The translations under genes were made by a program, and so were the position numbers. Under the pieces are notes generated by a model. That model did no database searches. It was not told the origin of the DNA and worked only from the letters and a program-made list of their open reading frames with translations. A stretch of 60,774 nucleotides of DNA, taken from Alteripontixanthobacter muriae (lineage in GTDB: Bacteria > Pseudomonadota > Alphaproteobacteria > Sphingomonadales > Sphingomonadaceae). Positions 44,796 through 53,531 of the stretch are shown piece after piece (within the stretch, counting starts at the first letter, position 1; every line of letters starts with the position of its first letter). Where the stretch lies: positions 129,995 to 190,768 of the forward strand of contig NZ_JAAFZT010000022.1 of assembly GCF_013336795.1 (NCBI RefSeq), written 5' to 3'.

Positions 44796-46109
44796 ATGAT
44801 CGGGGCGGACAAGATTGCGGAGACGAAGGGACGCGTGCGGACTGCAAGCCCGCAGGCGCTGGTCGGCAGCGGGACTCGTTTTGCCGGAGGGTCCGGCTGG
44901 CTCGCCCGCAGGCTTGCGCCAGGATTTCACCGCATCCTTGACCGGCTCGACAAGGGGATCGAGGAAGGCGCGATCCACGGGCATCTGCCCGACGGAACCA
45001 CGCGGGTGCTGGGCGGGCGCAACCCGGGGTTCGTCGTTACTGTCACTCTGCACGACTGGCGTGCGCTGGTGCGCCTCGCCACGGCAGGTTCGATCGGCTG
45101 GTATCAGGCCTGGGCAGCCGGCGAATGGGAGGCTGACGATATGGTTGCCCTGTTCGCCCTGTTCATCGCCAATGGCGAGACGCTGGGTGATACCGGCAGG
45201 GCCAGCGGGCCGTGGCGGCTGGCCCTGAGGTTTGCTCATTGGCTCAACCGCAATACCCGCTCGGGATCGGCTCGGAACATCCACGCCCATTACGATCTCG
45301 GCAACGATTTCTACCGTGAATGGCTGGGTCAGAGCATGGTCTATTCCAGCGCCATGTTCGGCACGGATGCCGCGCCGAGCCAGATGCAGCAAATGCTGAG
45401 CGAGCTCGACTATGCGCAGCTTGCGAAGGTTACCGCCATGTTGAACCGGGTGGAGGCGCAGCCCGGCGACAGTCTGCTGGAGATTGGCTGCGGCTGGGGC
45501 ATGCTGGCCAATGCTGCCGCAATGAGCGGGGTAGAGGTTGATGCGATCAGCCTTTCTGACGAGCAGCTCGGCTTCGCGTGCGAAAAGCGCGAGGCGGGCG
45601 CAAGCAATCCCGATTTCTTGAAATGTGACTACCGCGATGTTTCGGGGCAGTACGATGCCATTATCAGTGTGGAGATGGTGGAGGCGCTGGGCCGGGAGTA
45701 CTGGCCGACTTTCATGGATTGCATATCCGACAATCTGAAGCCGGGCGGAAAAGCCGCGATCCAGTACATCTCGATGCATGAAAACCTGTTCGATGCTTAC
45801 GCCTCCAGCGCCGATTTCATCCAGGCTTACGTCTTCCCCGGCGGATTGCTGGTGCGAACCAGCGAGTTCCGGCGACTGGCCGAAGAACGCGGGCTGCGCT
45901 GGGAAAGCCAGCATGATTTCGGGCTAGACTATGCCGAAACGCTGGCGATCTGGCGTGAGAATTTTGATGCTGCCGTCGCGGAAAAGCGTCTGCCGACGGA
46001 GTTCGACGATGTTTTCGTCCGTCTGTGGCGCTATTATCTGCAATATTGCGAAGGCGGATTCCGCGGCGGCGGCATTAATGTGCATCAAGTCACGCTGGTC
46101 AGGGAATGA
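44796..46109 (+). CDS. cfa: Cyclopropane-fatty-acyl-phospholipid synthase
   Basis: SAM-dependent enzyme that cyclopropanates unsaturated acyl chains in phospholipids. The 437-aa product has GWYQAWAAGEWEADDMVALF, HYDLGNDFYREWLG and MVYSSAMF, the SAM motif LLEIGCGWGMLANAA, LSDEQLGFA, and the C-terminal WRYYLQYCEGGFRGGGINVHQVTL, typical of Cfa. ATG 44796 has AGGA seven bases upstream; a TTG at 44760 would add 12 residues. It follows phrB and precedes a serine hydrolase in the same direction. Confidence 0.92.
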   Translation: MIGADKIAETKGRVRTASPQALVGSGTRFAGGSGWLARRLAPGFHRILDRLDKGIEEGAIHGHLPDGTTRVLGGRNPGFVVTVTLHDWRALVRLATAGSIGWYQAWAAGEWEADDMVALFALFIANGETLGDTGRASGPWRLALRFAHWLNRNTRSGSARNIHAHYDLGNDFYREWLGQSMVYSSAMFGTDAAPSQMQQMLSELDYAQLAKVTAMLNRVEAQPGDSLLEIGCGWGMLANAAAMSGVEVDAISLSDEQLGFACEKREAGASNPDFLKCDYRDVSGQYDAIISVEMVEALGREYWPTFMDCISDNLKPGGKAAIQYISMHENLFDAYASSADFIQAYVFPGGLLVRTSEFRRLAEERGLRWESQHDFGLDYAETLAIWRENFDAAVAEKRLPTEFDDVFVRLWRYYLQYCEGGFRGGGINVHQVTLVRE

Positions 46110-46136
46110 TCAGGGGTAAAAAAGGGGGAACGGATC

Positions 46137-47333
46137 ATGAGAGGCATTGTGAAGGGCATTGGCGCCGCGATCATCGGCAGTCTGCTGGCAAGTTGCGCGG
46201 CCGTCACGGATATGCCGCCGGGCGCTGCGTCCAGCAATGCCGTCCGCATGTCCATGCCGCCCGCCAGTGTCACGCCTGCCGATCAGAACGTGCTGTTCTG
46301 GTCCGACGCGGAAAGGCAGGACCGGTTCCCTGGCATGGAGCGCTGGTTCCCCGGTCATGAGGTCGAAGCTGCGCCGTCACCGCGCCCGTTGCCGCCGGGC
46401 GACGCCTTGCCAGCTGAACTGCAAGCAGATCTGCGTGCTTTCATGGCGGAGACCAATGCGGCAGGTGTGATGATCCTGCAGGACGGCAAGGTCCGCTTCG
46501 AAGATTATACCCCAGGCTTCGGCCCCGAACAGCGCTGGACCAGCTTTTCCGTTGCGAAGAGCTTTACCTCCACGCTGCTGGGTGCTGCGATTCGCGATGA
46601 TTCTATCACCAGCCTCGATGACAGTGTCGCAATATATATCCCGGAGATGCGAGGCACGCCTTACGAGGACGTGACGGTGCGCCAGCTTGCCACGATGACG
46701 TCAGGCATTCGCTGGAACGAGGATTACACCGACCCGAACAGCGACGTCGCCCGCATGGGCACCTATCCGGCCGCGCCCGGCGAAGACCAGATCGTCAACC
46801 AGCTCCGCACCTTGCCGCGCGAAGCCCCCGCGGGTGAGAAGTGGGTCTACAAGACCGGCGAGACCAATCTGCTGGGCGTCCTGGTCGAACGAGCGACCGG
46901 CACCAGCCTGGCCGAATATGCCAAGGATAATATCGTCGACCCTGCGGGTTTTGCCGGCGACATGTTCTGGATGGTCGAGCAGGAAGGACGGAATATCGGC
47001 GGATGCTGCCTGTCGCTCAGGCTGGCGGATTATGCGCGCTTCGGGCAATTCGCCCTCGAGGGCGGAGGCGATCAGGTGCCGGAGGGCTGGTTTGCCGCAG
47101 CAACCGCTCCGCAGGTCAGATTTTCCGACGATGGTGCGGGCTATGGATATCAGTGGTGGACTTATCCCGAGTCCTCGTGGGGCGCACGGGGTATCTTCGG
47201 GCAGTTCATAACGGTCTTGCCGGAGCAGGATATCGTCATCGCCGTCGTCAGCAACTGGGAAGGGGCAACCGACAGTACGGCGCGCAAAGCCCTGCAGGAC
47301 CTCGCCTTGCGGATTGGAGCAACCGCGCCTTAG
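46137..47333 (+). CDS. Beta-lactamase-family serine hydrolase, predicted lipoprotein
   Basis: 398-aa exported serine hydrolase. The N-terminus has a lipobox LLASC with Cys20. The active-site SxxK is SVAK at 138-141, followed by MTSGIRWNEDY and a VYKTGETN segment where a Tyr-x-Asn would be expected, so the second motif is not canonical. Proteins of this group include esterases and 6-aminohexanoate hydrolase types; the substrate cannot be assigned. AGGGGG precedes the ATG. It ends 26 bases before the convergent PilZ gene. Confidence 0.85.
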   Translation: MRGIVKGIGAAIIGSLLASCAAVTDMPPGAASSNAVRMSMPPASVTPADQNVLFWSDAERQDRFPGMERWFPGHEVEAAPSPRPLPPGDALPAELQADLRAFMAETNAAGVMILQDGKVRFEDYTPGFGPEQRWTSFSVAKSFTSTLLGAAIRDDSITSLDDSVAIYIPEMRGTPYEDVTVRQLATMTSGIRWNEDYTDPNSDVARMGTYPAAPGEDQIVNQLRTLPREAPAGEKWVYKTGETNLLGVLVERATGTSLAEYAKDNIVDPAGFAGDMFWMVEQEGRNIGGCCLSLRLADYARFGQFALEGGGDQVPEGWFAAATAPQVRFSDDGAGYGYQWWTYPESSWGARGIFGQFITVLPEQDIVIAVVSNWEGATDSTARKALQDLALRIGATAP

Positions 47334-47359
47334 GCTATCCTGCGGCTCAAATCGGCAGT

Positions 47360-47743
47360 TCAGCTGACGCTGCGATAGACCGTGCCGACCTGATATCGGG
47401 CCAGCACGTTGTCGTGCACGATCGGGCTGAGCAGTTCGGCGAAGGCGCAGCCGACGATGCAGTTTTCCCACCAGACGACTTCGCATTGCAGCGATTGCAG
47501 GCCTGGCATGGTAAGCCAGCACATCTGGCCGACATGCATCCGGTTGATCGCCGCAGCTGAAAAACCCGAGATGGAAAGGTCATGCACGACCGTCTGGAAC
47601 GCGCGTCCGCCCGACGCGCGAAGCTGGCCGGGGATCGTCAGCCTTGTTCGCGGGGAGCAGCGGTCTTCCTGGGCTGCGGTTTGGTAGCTGTCCTGAACGG
47701 CGAGACCTTCACGGTTGCCGTAATCCCCATATGCATCCTGCAT
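47360..47743 (-). CDS. Single-domain PilZ protein
   Basis: 127-aa predicted cyclic-di-GMP receptor. After about 30 variable residues come RxxxR (RCSPR) and DLSISG, the two PilZ ligand motifs, then a beta-barrel pattern to the end, VGCAFAELLSP. GGAGGGATTACGC leads into the ATG, a strong ribosome site. It stands alone between convergent and same-strand unrelated genes. It may respond to the tandem GGDEF-EAL enzymes at 9.7-14.8 kb, but there is no positional link. Confidence 0.82.
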   Translation of the reverse strand: MQDAYGDYGNREGLAVQDSYQTAAQEDRCSPRTRLTIPGQLRASGGRAFQTVVHDLSISGFSAAAINRMHVGQMCWLTMPGLQSLQCEVVWWENCIVGCAFAELLSPIVHDNVLARYQVGTVYRSVS

Positions 47744-47843
47744 GCGTAATCCCTCCAGCTTGCAAACAGCCTTTCGCTCACCCTTCGCGACAGGCTTTGC
47801 AAGTGATGACGCATGCTGCTTACCGGCGAGTTACGCGCCAGGG

Positions 47844-48557
47844 TTAAGAGGAATTAACAACCCGCTCGCGGTGACCGGTGGAGAAATCCTCCGTCAGCAG
47901 ATTGGCAATGCGTTCACCCACGATTTCAGCGGGCTTCACCGTCTTGGGGTCTTCACCGGGATAGGCCTTGGCACGCATGGAAGTGCGGGTCGCGCCGGGA
48001 TCGACAATGGCGACTTTCACCTCGCTGATCCGCTCGACCTCCTGCGCGTAGCAGTCCAGCAAGGTCTCGAACGCCGCTTTGGTTGCGGCATATGCCGACC
48101 AATAGGCGCGCGGCTCGGTCGCCACGCTGCTGGTGAGGCCGATCACTCGGCCAACATCGGCGCGCTTCAACACGGGATCGAACGCGGCGAGCAACGCCTG
48201 TGTCGCAAGGATGTTCGTCGTGATGGCTTGGCCGAACTGCTTCGGTTCGACCTGGGTAACCGGCGTCAGGGTCGGCAGGTATGCGGCGGAGATAACAAGC
48301 GCATCCAGCCGGTCCCAGCGCCCCGCGATCGCGCTGGCCAGGCGGGCAATCCCATCGGGCTCCCCCAGATCGACAGGCGCGATCGTCGACGCGCCGCCAG
48401 AACCGTGAATTTCGTCCTCCACCTTTTCAAGCGCCTTCACGTCGCGTCCGGTCAGCACGACATGCGCGCCCCTCTTCGCCAGCGCCATCGCCGTCGCGGC
48501 CCCGATTCCTCTGCTAGCCCCGGTCACAAGCGCAAGCTTGCCGTTCAGCGTTTCCAT
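47844..48557 (-). CDS. Short-chain dehydrogenase/reductase
   Basis: 237-aa SDR with TGASRGIGAATAMAL (11-25), ISAAYL in place of the usual NNAG, TSSVATEPRAYWSAYAATKAA with Ser and Tyr-x3-Lys, and DPGATRTSM. It looks like YciK-type SDRs of unknown substrate. It starts about 10 bases after purF ends and is probably co-transcribed with it. A TTG at 48566 is an alternative start. Confidence 0.85.
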   Translation of the reverse strand: METLNGKLALVTGASRGIGAATAMALAKRGAHVVLTGRDVKALEKVEDEIHGSGGASTIAPVDLGEPDGIARLASAIAGRWDRLDALVISAAYLPTLTPVTQVEPKQFGQAITTNILATQALLAAFDPVLKRADVGRVIGLTSSVATEPRAYWSAYAATKAAFETLLDCYAQEVERISEVKVAIVDPGATRTSMRAKAYPGEDPKTVKPAEIVGERIANLLTEDFSTGHRERVVNSS

Positions 48558-48566
48558 TCCAGACAA

Positions 48567-50039
48567 TTATGCAACCTTGTGAACAGGGAAGGACAGTTGC
48601 GCGGCCGCTTCGTGCCGGGCGTGAAGATCGGTCAGCGAGGTCGGATAGTCGCCGGTAAAGCAGGCATCGCAAAATTGCGGGCAAGCCTTGTTGCGCGGCT
48701 TCGATCCGACGGCGCGGTAGAGCCCGTCGATGGAAACGAAGGCAAGACTGTCGGCCTTGATGAATTCGCGCATGGGCTCCACTTCCATGCGGGCAGCCAG
48801 CAGTTTCGACCTTTCAGGCGTATCGACGCCGTAGAAGCAGCTGTGCGCCGTAGGCGGGCTGGCGACGCGGAAATGCACTTCGCTTGCGCCCGCATCGCGC
48901 ATCATCTCGACAATCTTCATGCTGGTGGTCCCGCGCACGATTGAGTCGTCGATCAGTACGATGCGCTTGCCTTCGACCAATCCGCGATTGGCGTTGTGCT
49001 TCCGCTTCACGCTGGAATGGCGAATGCTGTCCGACGGCTGGATGAAGGTGCGCCCGACATAATGCGAGCGGATGATGCCGAGTTCGAACGGAATGCCCGA
49101 TTGCTGGGCGTAACCGATCGCCGCAGGCACGCCGCTGTCGGGAACAGGGATGACGAGGTCCACATCCGCCGGGCTTTCGATGGCAAGCTGTGCACCGATG
49201 GCTTTGCGGGCGGAGTAGACGCTGCGCCCGTCGAAAACGCTGTCGGGGCGGCTGAAATAGACATGTTCGAAGATGCAAGGTCGTGACGGATTGTTGCCGA
49301 ACGGGCGTAGTGATCCGATCTCTCCGTCGAAGTTCACGCGCACGACTTCGCCCGGATCGACCTGCCGGACGAATTCCGCACCGGTGACATCGAAGGCGAC
49401 CGTCTCGCTGGCAAACAGCACGGCATCGCCCAACCGGCCCATTACCAGTGGCCTGATGCCGAGCGGATCGCGGCAGGCAATCATGCCTTCCGGCGTCATG
49501 ACGATGAGCGAATAGGCCCCTTCGACCATGCGCAGGGCATCGGTCAGCCTGTCGATCAGCGTGGGATAGCGGCTGGTCGCGACAAGATGGATGATGACCT
49601 CGGTGTCGGAGGTCGACTGGAAGATCGCGCCCCGCTTCACCAGATCGTCGCGCAGCATCTTCGCATTCGATATGTTGCCATTATGCGCAACCGCGAAACC
49701 GCCGGCAGCGAGATCGGCATATAGCGGTTGGATGTTCCGCAAACCCGATCCGCCGGTGGTGGAATAGCGGACATGCCCCGCCGCCATGAAGCCGGGCATT
49801 TCCGCTATGGCTTCGCTGGAAGAAAAATTATCGGCGACATGGCCCAGCCCGCGACGGGCGAAGAACTCCGTCCCGTCATAGCTGATGATGCCCGCCGCTT
49901 CCTGCCCCCGGTGCTGCAGCGCATGCAGGCCAAGCGCCGCGACTGCCGAAGCGTCGGCGGCGTTGATGGCACCGAACACTCCGCACTCTTCGCGAAGCTT
50001 GTCTCCATCCAGGTCCAGGAAAGGATTGGTAAGATTCAT
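48567..50039 (-). CDS. purF: Amidophosphoribosyltransferase
   Basis: First committed step of purine synthesis, using glutamine. The 490-aa product has an 18-residue propeptide before the N-terminal nucleophile Cys19 in EECGVFG, then ALQHRGQEAAGI, GHVRYSTTG, AHNGNISN for the glutaminase, and the phosphoribosyl motif IVLIDDSIVRGTTS. C-terminal Cys residues (CPQFCDACFTG) are present in the arrangement seen in iron-sulfur or Cys-rich PurF. A downstream SDR follows. Confidence 0.96.
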   Translation of the reverse strand: MNLTNPFLDLDGDKLREECGVFGAINAADASAVAALGLHALQHRGQEAAGIISYDGTEFFARRGLGHVADNFSSSEAIAEMPGFMAAGHVRYSTTGGSGLRNIQPLYADLAAGGFAVAHNGNISNAKMLRDDLVKRGAIFQSTSDTEVIIHLVATSRYPTLIDRLTDALRMVEGAYSLIVMTPEGMIACRDPLGIRPLVMGRLGDAVLFASETVAFDVTGAEFVRQVDPGEVVRVNFDGEIGSLRPFGNNPSRPCIFEHVYFSRPDSVFDGRSVYSARKAIGAQLAIESPADVDLVIPVPDSGVPAAIGYAQQSGIPFELGIIRSHYVGRTFIQPSDSIRHSSVKRKHNANRGLVEGKRIVLIDDSIVRGTTSMKIVEMMRDAGASEVHFRVASPPTAHSCFYGVDTPERSKLLAARMEVEPMREFIKADSLAFVSIDGLYRAVGSKPRNKACPQFCDACFTGDYPTSLTDLHARHEAAAQLSFPVHKVA

Positions 50040-50270
50040 ACGGGGTGCCTGTGGTGCCTGCCTGCCGGCGGTTTAAACCATGCCGTGCGCAATGGCGATG
50101 TTGCGGTTCAATTACAACCGTCGTGGTGACTGGAGCATGTATGAATCGCCTCGGGGCAGCGCGCTTACGAAGAACATTTGTTTGCGGAGTTAGCAAAGCT
50201 TGCCTAGATGCTTCTCGCACGCCGCGCATCCGCGCATCTGACGTATTCCAAACCGAAAAGTCCCGCAGCC

Positions 50271-51512
50271 TTGATCCTTTCCCCTTTCGAATGGACGATT
50301 GCCAAACGATACATGCTGCCCGGCAAGGGCGAGGCATTCATCGCCCTGGTTGCGGGAATCAGCGTGGGCGTGGTCATGCTCAGCGTTGCGATGCTGGTCA
50401 TCGTGATGAGCGTGATGAACGGTTTTCGTGCCGAATTGCTCGACAAGATCGTTGGCCTGAACGGTCATGCGATCGTGCAGGGCTACGCAGGGCGGATCGA
50501 CAATTGGGAAGGCGTGCTGGAGGACATCCGGAGCACACCCGGCGTCACCAGCGCCAGCCCGCTGATCGAACAGCCGCTGCTGATCACCTTCAACGGACGC
50601 GCAGAAGCGGTGATCGTGCGGGGCAATACCGCTGAAGACATCGACCAACTCGAAGAGAATGTCGTCGCGGGTGATTTGAGCGAGGTTGAGCCCGGATCCG
50701 GCACGGTGGCCATCGGGGCGCGGCTGGCGGAAAACATCGGGGCGGCGGTGGGCAGCACCGTGACGGTGATCAACCCGCAAGGGCGATCGACCCCATTCGG
50801 AACGGTGCCGCGTCAGGTCGGCTATCGCATCGCGGCCATTTTCGAGGTCGGCGTTTACGATTACGATCAGGCTTTCGTGGTCATGCCCATCCCCGATGCG
50901 CAGACACTGCTGCTGATCGGCGACCAGATCGGCACCATAGAAGTGACGACCGAGGATGCCGACAATGTCGACGAAATTCTGGCGCCGGTAACCGCGCAGC
51001 TTGCGGGAAGAGCGCAGGTGTCCAGCTGGAAGGTCATCAATTCAACGATCTTCGAAGCGCTCGAGGTGGAACGTGTCGCGATGTTCTTTGCCCTGTCGAT
51101 CATCGTTCTGGTGGCTGCATTCAACATCCTGTCGAGCCTTGTCATGCTGGTTCGCGCCAAGACACGGGATATAGCCATCATGCGGACAATGGGTGCGTCG
51201 AGGCGTAGCCTGCTCAAGATTTTCGTCACCACCGGTTTCGTGATCGGCGCTGTTGGAACTGTTGCGGGCCTCGCTCTCGGCTTCCTCGTGTTGTTCTTCC
51301 GGCAGAATATCGTCGGCGCCATCGGGGCGGTGACCGGGCAGAATCTGTGGGATCCGCAGGTCCGGTTCCTTTCCGAACTGCCGTCCAAGACCGATCCTGC
51401 CGAAATTATCGGCATCAGCGTACTTGCGCTCGGCCTGTCGTTCCTCGCCACGCTCTACCCCGCGATGAAGGCGGCAAGCACCGATCCCGTCCAGGTTCTT
51501 CGCTATGAATGA
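50271..51512 (+). CDS. lolC: Lipoprotein-releasing ABC transporter permease (LolC/LolE family)
   Basis: Inner-membrane permease that extracts lipoproteins for the LolA carrier. It has a first span after [14 protein letters not shown], a large periplasmic loop (about 50-265), and three C-terminal spans with [22 protein letters not shown], typical of LolC/E. I favour TTG 50271, since the family begins at (M)ILSPFEW, giving 413 aa; ATG 50208 adds 21 residues, and neither has a clear ribosome site. There is only one permease gene, as in LolF-type systems. lolD overlaps its end by eight bases. Confidence 0.87.
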   Translation: MILSPFEWTIAKRYMLPGKGEAFIALVAGISVGVVMLSVAMLVIVMSVMNGFRAELLDKIVGLNGHAIVQGYAGRIDNWEGVLEDIRSTPGVTSASPLIEQPLLITFNGRAEAVIVRGNTAEDIDQLEENVVAGDLSEVEPGSGTVAIGARLAENIGAAVGSTVTVINPQGRSTPFGTVPRQVGYRIAAIFEVGVYDYDQAFVVMPIPDAQTLLLIGDQIGTIEVTTEDADNVDEILAPVTAQLAGRAQVSSWKVINSTIFEALEVERVAMFFALSIIVLVAAFNILSSLVMLVRAKTRDIAIMRTMGASRRSLLKIFVTTGFVIGAVGTVAGLALGFLVLFFRQNIVGAIGAVTGQNLWDPQVRFLSELPSKTDPAEIIGISVLALGLSFLATLYPAMKAASTDPVQVLRYE

Positions 51513-52209
51513 TGTAAGCACGGCCAGCCGGACGAGCGGAGAACCCGTGGTGCGCCTGCGCAATCTGACGCGCTCCTTCGAGCAGGGCGGCGTCCGCATC
51601 GATGTCTTGCGCGGCGTTAATCTCGACATGGCGCAGGGAGAAATCGTCGCATTGCTCGGCCCGTCGGGGTCGGGCAAGTCGACGATGCTGCAGGCGGTGG
51701 GTCTGCTGGAAGGCGGCTTCGGCGGCGGGCTCGAAATTGCGGGCGTTGAGGCGGGCAAATTGCCGTCTGACGGGCGAACCGCATTGCGGCGCAATCATCT
51801 TGGCTTCGTATACCAGTTCCATCATCTGCTGCCCGATTTCAATGCGCTGGAAAACGTCGTTCTCCCGCAGCTTGTCGCAGGCAAACCGCGCGCGGCGGCA
51901 GAAGAGCGCGCCGCATCCGTTCTCGGTGCTCTGGGGCTTGAACACCGGCTGGATCACCGTCCAAGCCAGTTATCAGGTGGGGAGCAGCAACGCGTTGCTG
52001 TGGCCCGCGCCGTTGCCAACCGGCCCAAGCTGGTGCTGGCTGACGAACCTACCGGCAATTTGGACGAAAAGACTTCGGATCGCGTCCTGGCGCAGTTCCT
52101 CGAACTGGTGCGGGAAGAGGGTAGTTCCGCGCTCGTTGCCACGCATAACGAAGGGCTCGCTGCCCGAATGGACCGGGTAGTGCGCCTGCACGAAGGTTTG
52201 CTCGAATAA
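51505..52209 (+). CDS. lolD: Lipoprotein-releasing ABC transporter ATPase
   Basis: ATPase of the Lol exporter. The 234-aa product has Walker [10 protein letters not shown] (52-60), the Q-loop region [16 protein letters not shown], the signature [14 protein letters not shown] and Walker [13 protein letters not shown], then THNEGLA. It overlaps lolC by eight bases, so the two are coupled. Confidence 0.93.
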   Translation: MNDVSTASRTSGEPVVRLRNLTRSFEQGGVRIDVLRGVNLDMAQGEIVALLGPSGSGKSTMLQAVGLLEGGFGGGLEIAGVEAGKLPSDGRTALRRNHLGFVYQFHHLLPDFNALENVVLPQLVAGKPRAAAEERAASVLGALGLEHRLDHRPSQLSGGEQQRVAVARAVANRPKLVLADEPTGNLDEKTSDRVLAQFLELVREEGSSALVATHNEGLAARMDRVVRLHEGLLE

Positions 52210-52270
52210 GGAACCGCAGGGCGGTCGCCGCGGTTGATGAGGAAAGAACCAAATTTCGGGAACCATCTAC

Positions 52271-52549
52271 ATGACCGACCATCCCAGTACCTACAGTGCC
52301 GACGACACTTTTCGTGAGGGCGTCCAGTGGGACGACCGCGCTTCCCTGCATATTGCACATGACGGGCAAGGAATTTTTGATTCCATGAAGGGCCTTCGCC
52401 GGGGATCCTTGGCGGAACTCGTTGCGCAGGTCGCGTCCATGCCGGAAGAAGAGCGCCGGAAATATGTGATCCAGAAAGCGGGCGACCACAAGCTGGGCAA
52501 TGCCGAGATCATGGCGCTGGCGTCGCGGGACGACTTTCCGCTAAAGTAG
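52271..52549 (+). CDS. Small soluble protein of unknown function
   Basis: 92-aa protein with no membrane span. It has an acidic, Asp/Ser-rich start and a helical second half with RRGSLAELVAQVASMPEEERRKYVIQ, then LGNAEIMALASRDDFPLK. I do not recognise a family; I have the impression of a conserved hypothetical in related genomes, which was not checked. It lies between lolD and glutathione peroxidase in the same direction, and its codon use matches its neighbours. Confidence 0.65.
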   Translation: MTDHPSTYSADDTFREGVQWDDRASLHIAHDGQGIFDSMKGLRRGSLAELVAQVASMPEEERRKYVIQKAGDHKLGNAEIMALASRDDFPLK

Positions 52550-52588
52550 GCAAGGGCGCTTTGCCCGGCCCACGATCGGATCCGCGCC

Positions 52589-53092
52589 ATGACGAGCATC
52601 GCTGATTTTTCCGCCAGGCTGCCGGACGGCACCAGCCGCAGTCTTTCCGACTATGCGGGCAAGGTAGTCCTGGCCGTAAACACGGCCAGCCAATGCGGCT
52701 TTACCAAGCAGTACGAGGGTCTGGAGCAGTTGCAGCGGCGCTTCGGCGATGCCGACTTCACGGTGCTCGCGTTCCCCTGCAACCAGTTCGGCGGACAGGA
52801 ACCTGGCGATGCCGACGAGATCGCCGAGTTCTGCCGGGTGAATTACGACACCAGCTTTCCGCTAATGGCGAAAATCGACGTCAATGGAGACGGAGCCGAC
52901 CCGCTGTTCGCCTGGATGAAGGCGGAGGCGCCGGGCCTGCTCGGGAGCAAGCGCATCAAGTGGAACTTCACCAAGTTCCTCATCGGGCGAGGCGGGAAAG
53001 TCGTGCGGCGTTACGGGCCTGCAGACAAGCCGGAGTCGATCACTGGAGATATCGAGCGAGAACTGAAGGCATCGGGTCGATCAGATGATTGA
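52589..53092 (+). CDS. Glutathione peroxidase
   Basis: Thiol peroxidase that reduces peroxides with glutathione or thioredoxin. The 167-aa product has NTASQCGFT with active-site Cys36 (not selenocysteine), LAFPCNQFGGQEPG with the Gln, and IKWNFTKFL with the Trp and Asn of the tetrad. It overlaps the next gene by eight bases. Confidence 0.93.
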   Translation: MTSIADFSARLPDGTSRSLSDYAGKVVLAVNTASQCGFTKQYEGLEQLQRRFGDADFTVLAFPCNQFGGQEPGDADEIAEFCRVNYDTSFPLMAKIDVNGDGADPLFAWMKAEAPGLLGSKRIKWNFTKFLIGRGGKVVRRYGPADKPESITGDIERELKASGRSDD

Positions 53093-53450
53093 GGGTGCGC
53101 AAGCCTGGTTCCTGTCGCTTGGCACCGAATACGGCGTCAATCCCTGGATCTTCGGCGCGATCTACATCGGCGCGATACCGTTTTTCCTTCTGTCAATTGC
53201 TTGGCTGGTGCGCCGCGCACGGGCAGGGCAGTCCACCGTCGCCCCGGCGATGCTGGCCGGTTTCTTCTTTGTTTCAGCCTATCTTTATCTCGCCATAGCA
53301 GGGCGCAATATTCCGCTCTGGGTCTGGCTGTTCCTGGCCCTGCTTGTCGCCTGGGGCGCGTTCACGACCATTCGCGACACGCGCGCCAAGATGGCGGCAG
53401 CGAAGATCGATGCTGAAGGATCCATGCGGCAGGACGACAAGCTTCCGTAA
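53085..53450 (+). CDS. Small membrane protein of unknown function
   Basis: 121-aa protein with three hydrophobic spans (about 20-42, 53-71 and 77-93) and a charged, Lys/Asp-rich tail. No family recognised. Its ATG lies eight bases inside the glutathione peroxidase gene, so it is co-translated with it. Confidence 0.7.
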   Translation: MIEGAQAWFLSLGTEYGVNPWIFGAIYIGAIPFFLLSIAWLVRRARAGQSTVAPAMLAGFFFVSAYLYLAIAGRNIPLWVWLFLALLVAWGAFTTIRDTRAKMAAAKIDAEGSMRQDDKLP

Positions 53451-53531
53451 CTGTCGACAGACCTGTGCAAACCGGAAGCCCGGTGGCGTCTGCCGGATTG
53501 CCCTTCGCCTGCAATTCCCTACTTTGTGCGA

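Noticed and set aside
50040-50270. Possible small gene between purF and lolC (an ATG at 50141)
   Set aside because: The frame runs on antisense-like into lolC in the wrong phase, and has no conserved features; the gap is better read as promoter space.
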